DNA of 6,004 nucleotides. Origin: Lactobacillus sp. (GTDB lineage Bacteria; Pseudomonadota; Alphaproteobacteria; RF32; CAG-239). How positions within the stretch are numbered: the first letter of the stretch is position 1; each line of letters starts with the position of its first letter. The notes beneath the pieces are model-generated. The model was not told where the DNA came from. It saw only the letters and a list, made by a program, of their open reading frames with translations, and did no database searches. The stretch spans positions 1-6,004 of the forward strand of contig JAISFX010000097.1 in assembly GCA_031263385.1 (NCBI GenBank), given 5' to 3'. Of this stretch, positions 3,850 to 6,004 are shown piece after piece. The position numbers were made by a program, and so were the translations under genes.

Positions 3850-4404
3850 ATGACTGAAAAAAATAAAAGAGATAAAGGCGAGCTTTATGACGCAAATTTT
3901 GATAAAGAACTCTTGGCAGAAATGTCAGCAACCAGAGAACAAGCCCTAAAATACAACAATACCAGCCCCAATGACACAAAATCACTAAAACAGATTATCC
4001 ATAAAATGGGCATAAAAACAGGAAAATCATTTTTGTTCCGACAGCCGTTTTATTGCGATTATGGCTACAATATAAGTGTAGGCGAAAACTTTTTCTCCAA
4101 CTTCAACGTCTGCATTTTAGACGCAGCACCCGTAACCATCGGCAAAAACTGCTTCATTGCCCCTAACGTTGGACTATATACTGCAGCCCACCCAACAGAT
4201 GCCAAGCAAAGAGCAACTGGACTAGAATTTGCTAAACCTATAACCATTGGCGATGATGTCTGGATTGGCGCTAGTGTAATAATCCTTCCTGGCATAACGA
4301 TTGGAAGCAACGTAGTAATTGGCGCCGGAAGCGTTGTCACAAAAGACATCCCCTCAAATACAATAGCTGTTGGCAACCCATGTAAAGTTATAAAAAAAAT
4401 ATAA
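3850..4404 (+). CDS. Maltose/galactoside-type O-acetyltransferase (hexapeptide-repeat family)
   Basis: 184 residues from ATG 3850. An in-frame ATG at 3775 would add 25 lysine- and asparagine-rich residues unlike the family, whereas AAGGAG (3838-3843) with a 6-nt spacer points to 3850, and the product then has the usual family length. The N-terminal helical cap has the hallmark KGELYDAN (9-16). FRQPFYCDYGYNISVGENFF (63-82) leads into the left-handed beta-helix of repeated [LIV]-G-x hexapeptides. YTAAHPTD (110-117) holds the catalytic His114. DDVWIGASVIILPGITIGSN (135-154) and VVTKDIPSNTIAVGNPCKVI complete the acyl-CoA-binding end. The family moves acetyl from acetyl-CoA to a sugar hydroxyl in the cytoplasm, probably as a trimer; the true acceptor here is unknown. 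All key residues are present. Confidence 0.92.
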   Translation: MTEKNKRDKGELYDANFDKELLAEMSATREQALKYNNTSPNDTKSLKQIIHKMGIKTGKSFLFRQPFYCDYGYNISVGENFFSNFNVCILDAAPVTIGKNCFIAPNVGLYTAAHPTDAKQRATGLEFAKPITIGDDVWIGASVIILPGITIGSNVVIGAGSVVTKDIPSNTIAVGNPCKVIKKI

Positions 4405-4422
4405 GATCATTTTAAAACATCA

Positions 4423-4451
4423 AAGGCCGTCACAATTTATGTAACGACCTT
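4423..4451. terminator. Imperfect hairpin between convergent genes (weak terminator candidate)
   Basis: AAGGCCGTCAC (4423-4433) pairs with GTAACGACCTT (4441-4451) at 9 of 11 positions around a 7-nt loop. On the plus strand T6 follows only after 10 nt (4462-4467). On the minus strand TTTGATGTTTT follows. It sits between the acetyltransferase stop (4404) and the stop of the minus-strand remnant (4466). Confidence 0.35.
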
Positions 4452-4465
4452 CGACTTATAGTTTT

Positions 4466-4747
4466 TTATTCTTCTCTAATTCTTGATATTCTGTTAGCAA
4501 CAAAGCACACAGCTCCTTTCTTTTTCATTTTAGTCTCATCTAAAAATAAAACCAACATGAAGGCTCTTCGTACCCTGTCGTTCATATCTTCAAACTCAGC
4601 GAAAATAGCTGGCAAAAGCATTGGCAGCTGCTTTCTTGGTTGCTTAGACCAGTCCAGATACCTAGCTAAAAGATTATTTCCAACTACTATCTGCTCCAGC
4701 ATTGTCGTTTTTCCAACTCCTACACTGCCTACAAAAGCAATTCTTAC
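4466..4747 (-). pseudogene. Start-less remnant of a P-loop NTPase
   Basis: After a TAA at 4750-4748 the minus strand is open for 93 codons to TAA 4466. The frame begins VRIAFVGSVGVGKTTMLEQ, a clean Walker A motif (GSVGVGKT at residues 7-14) directly after a hydrophobic strand, as at the N-terminus of many small P-loop proteins. The first ATG (4702) lies after the Walker lysine and would give 78 residues without a nucleotide site. No ATG, GTG or TTG exists in frame before it. FMLVLFLDE (about 63-71) could be a Walker B strand. The product ends soon after, far shorter than most NTPase domains. I do not recognise the family. Likely a decayed gene that lost its start and perhaps its 3' part; a rare ATT start at 4741 cannot be excluded. 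Confidence 0.55.
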
Positions 4748-4790
4748 TTATCTCAAATCTCACACTACATTATTTGGACAAAAAGTCAAC

Positions 4791-4814
4791 AAAAAAGGCT
4801 CCGTAATCGGAGCC
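4791..4814 (-). terminator. Intrinsic terminator of the NTF2-like gene
   Basis: On the minus strand GGCTCCG (4814-4808), loop ATTA and CGGAGCC (4803-4797) form a perfect 7-bp GC-rich stem followed by six T (4796-4791). It begins 8 nt after the stop codon at 4823. Confidence 0.95.
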
Positions 4815-4822
4815 CTCTAGCC

Positions 4823-5173
4823 TTATTTCTCTTTAACCGTCCATTGCTTAAAATAAATACACTTTTTGTAACTATTAAAAGCCACATGATATATCCCATC
4901 ATATGAACCACTATTATCTTCAAATTCCCAGTGGACAACCACATTGTCCCCCTCTTTGGCCAGCACATGAAGATGAAGCCTTTTGATAGTCTGCTTTTTA
5001 ATCTCGTTCCATAACTTCATCACCTCATCAACACTCGTCGCCGGCTCATGAAATGGCCCTTCATAATATTCTTCAATATCAGAAAAAAGCTCTCTCAATA
5101 AAGATAAATCCTTTTTCTTCCAACCTTCCTTAAAGGTCTTTAACCAATAGTCCGCCTCACGCAATGAAATCAT
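4823..5173 (-). CDS. Small NTF2/SnoaL-like domain protein
   Basis: 116 residues, ATG 5173 set by a near-perfect AGGAGG (5184-5179) with a 5-nt spacer. The order of elements fits the NTF2-like cone fold: an N-terminal helix ADYWLKTFKEGWKKKDLSLL (7-26), LFSDIEEYYEGPF (29-41) as the DxxYxxPF turn typical of SnoaL-like proteins, a SVDEVMKLWNEIKKQ helix (47-61), then strands LHLHVLAKEGDNVVVHWEFE, YDGIYHVAFNSYKKCIYFKQ and WTVKEK. Members bind small hydrophobic ligands or act as isomerases or hydrolases; no catalytic pair can be assigned here. There is no signal peptide, so it is likely cytoplasmic. It forms its own unit ending at the terminator 4791-4814. No clear promoter was found in the 117-nt gap to rpoD. 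Confidence 0.82.
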   Translation of the reverse strand: MISLREADYWLKTFKEGWKKKDLSLLRELFSDIEEYYEGPFHEPATSVDEVMKLWNEIKKQTIKRLHLHVLAKEGDNVVVHWEFEDNSGSYDGIYHVAFNSYKKCIYFKQWTVKEK

Positions 5174-5276
5174 GACAACCTCCTCTAGCTATAAAAATCG
5201 AAGTAACAATCACACCCAGCACAGCCATTTCTTGGGAACAGTAAGAATCAAAGCAACTCACAAACTATTTATGGCC

Positions 5277-5291
5277 GTCCCACCTCGGGAC
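5277..5291 (-). other. Small hairpin at the rpoD stop codon
   Basis: GTCCC and GGGAC (5-bp stem, 5-nt loop) overlap the TAG stop of rpoD. No T-run follows on the minus strand, so it is not a typical intrinsic terminator. The gap 5174-5290 otherwise shows only a TATAGC before the next gene and nothing else recognisable. Confidence 0.3.
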
Positions 5292-6004
5292 TAGTTGTCC
5301 AAGAAAGAACGTAGCTTTCTAGAACGGCTTGGGTGCTTCAACTTACGAAGTGCCTTGGCCTCAATCTGACGAATACGCTCACGAGTAACGTTAAATTGTT
5401 GTCCAACTTCTTCCAAAGTATGGTCTGTGTTCATACCGATACCAAATCTCATACGAAGCACGCGCTCTTCACGAGGCGTTAATGATGAAAGAATTCTGGT
5501 ACAAGTTTCCTTCAAATTTGAATGAATTGCAGAATCTATCGGCTGCAATGCACCCTCATCCGCAATAAAATCACCCAAAGAAGAATCTTCTTCATCACCA
5601 ACTGGTGCTTCCAAGCTCACAGGCTCTTTAGCAATCTTCAATACCTTACGAACCTTTTCCAAAGGCATAGACAAACGCTCTGCCAATTCTTCAGGAACAG
5701 GCTCTCTGCCCATTTCAGACAACATCTGACGAGAAGTACGAACCAATTTGTTAATAGTCTCAATCATATGAACCGGAATACGAATTGTGCGAGCTTGGTC
5801 TGCAATCGAGCGAGTAATAGCCTGCCTAATCCACCATGTTGCATAAGTTGAGAACTTGTATCCGCGGCGGTATTCAAACTTATCAACGGCCTTCATCAAG
5901 CCGATATTACCTTCTTGAATAAGATCTAGGAACTGCAAACCACGGTTAGTATATTTTTTAGCAATAGAAATAACCAGACGAAGGTTTGCCTCAATCATTT
6001 CTTT
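5291..6004 (-). CDS. rpoD: RNA polymerase primary sigma factor RpoD, C-terminal part (runs off the right edge)
   Basis: The frame is open through the window edge ([18 protein letters not shown] begins at 6004), so the first Met in the window is internal. Region 2.1-2.2 includes [20 protein letters not shown]. Regions 2.3-2.4 read [20 protein letters not shown], the -10 melting and recognition helix. Region 3.0 is [17 protein letters not shown]. Region 3.1-3.2 follows, and region 4 starts at [18 protein letters not shown]. Region 4.2 is [20 protein letters not shown], the -35 helix-turn-helix. The protein ends [17 protein letters not shown], as in alphaproteobacterial RpoD. All core residues look normal and 237 residues are visible. 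The sigma directs housekeeping transcription, so TTGACA/TATAAT searches in this window are justified. TAG stop at 5293-5291. Confidence 0.97.
   Translation of the reverse strand, partial: KEMIEANLRLVISIAKKYTNRGLQFLDLIQEGNIGLMKAVDKFEYRRGYKFSTYATWWIRQAITRSIADQARTIRIPVHMIETINKLVRTSRQMLSEMGREPVPEELAERLSMPLEKVRKVLKIAKEPVSLEAPVGDEEDSSLGDFIADEGALQPIDSAIHSNLKETCTRILSSLTPREERVLRMRFGIGMNTDHTLEEVGQQFNVTRERIRQIEAKALRKLKHPSRSRKLRSFLDN

Noticed and set aside
4557..4820. 87-codon plus-strand frame over the P-loop remnant
   Set aside because: It is antisense to the frame with the Walker A motif, runs through the minus-strand terminator at 4791-4814, and has no ribosome-binding site.

Overview
The window reads as a piece of an AT-rich alphaproteobacterial chromosome. 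The best taxonomic marker is the partial rpoD at the right end, whose C-terminus ([15 protein letters not shown]) has the alphaproteobacterial form. The low GC, short intergenic spacers, several small lipoproteins and two decayed genes suggest a host-associated or reduced lineage. That placement is inference; no tree was made.

Layout. A glycosyltransferase family 2 gene (1-454, minus) runs off the left edge and is divergent from three small lipoprotein genes on the plus strand (661-1116, 1242-1637, 1693-2082). The first two lipoproteins are diverged paralogues separated by a strong terminator and a new promoter; the third is unrelated. At 2145-2760 lies an RNA locus centred on an intact tRNA-Ile2 (CAT anticodon, 2431-2507, CCA encoded). 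A 22-nt copy of the tRNA 5' end begins at 2193. An 83-bp direct repeat, made of the tRNA 3' end, its terminator and a tail, occurs at 2491-2573 and again at 2673-2755. Between the repeat copies, positions 2559-2669 can fold into a four-way junction. This locus is the most unusual part of the window.

A shikimate-dehydrogenase-like gene follows on the minus strand (3675-2785). It is interrupted by one in-frame TAA between its substrate-binding and NAD(P)-binding domains. Divergent from it is a complete maltose/galactoside-type O-acetyltransferase (3850-4404). On the minus strand come a start-less P-loop NTPase remnant (4747-4466), an NTF2/SnoaL-like small protein (5173-4823) with a clear terminator, and the C-terminal 238 codons, including the stop, of rpoD (6004-5291).

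The genes do not form one pathway. Transcription appears as short units, with divergent promoters at about 484-534 and 3694-3740, intrinsic terminators at 1134-1167, 2105-2140, 2503-2547, 2685-2729 and 4791-4814, and a weak hairpin between converging genes at 4423-4451. All structure and promoter calls were made by eye.
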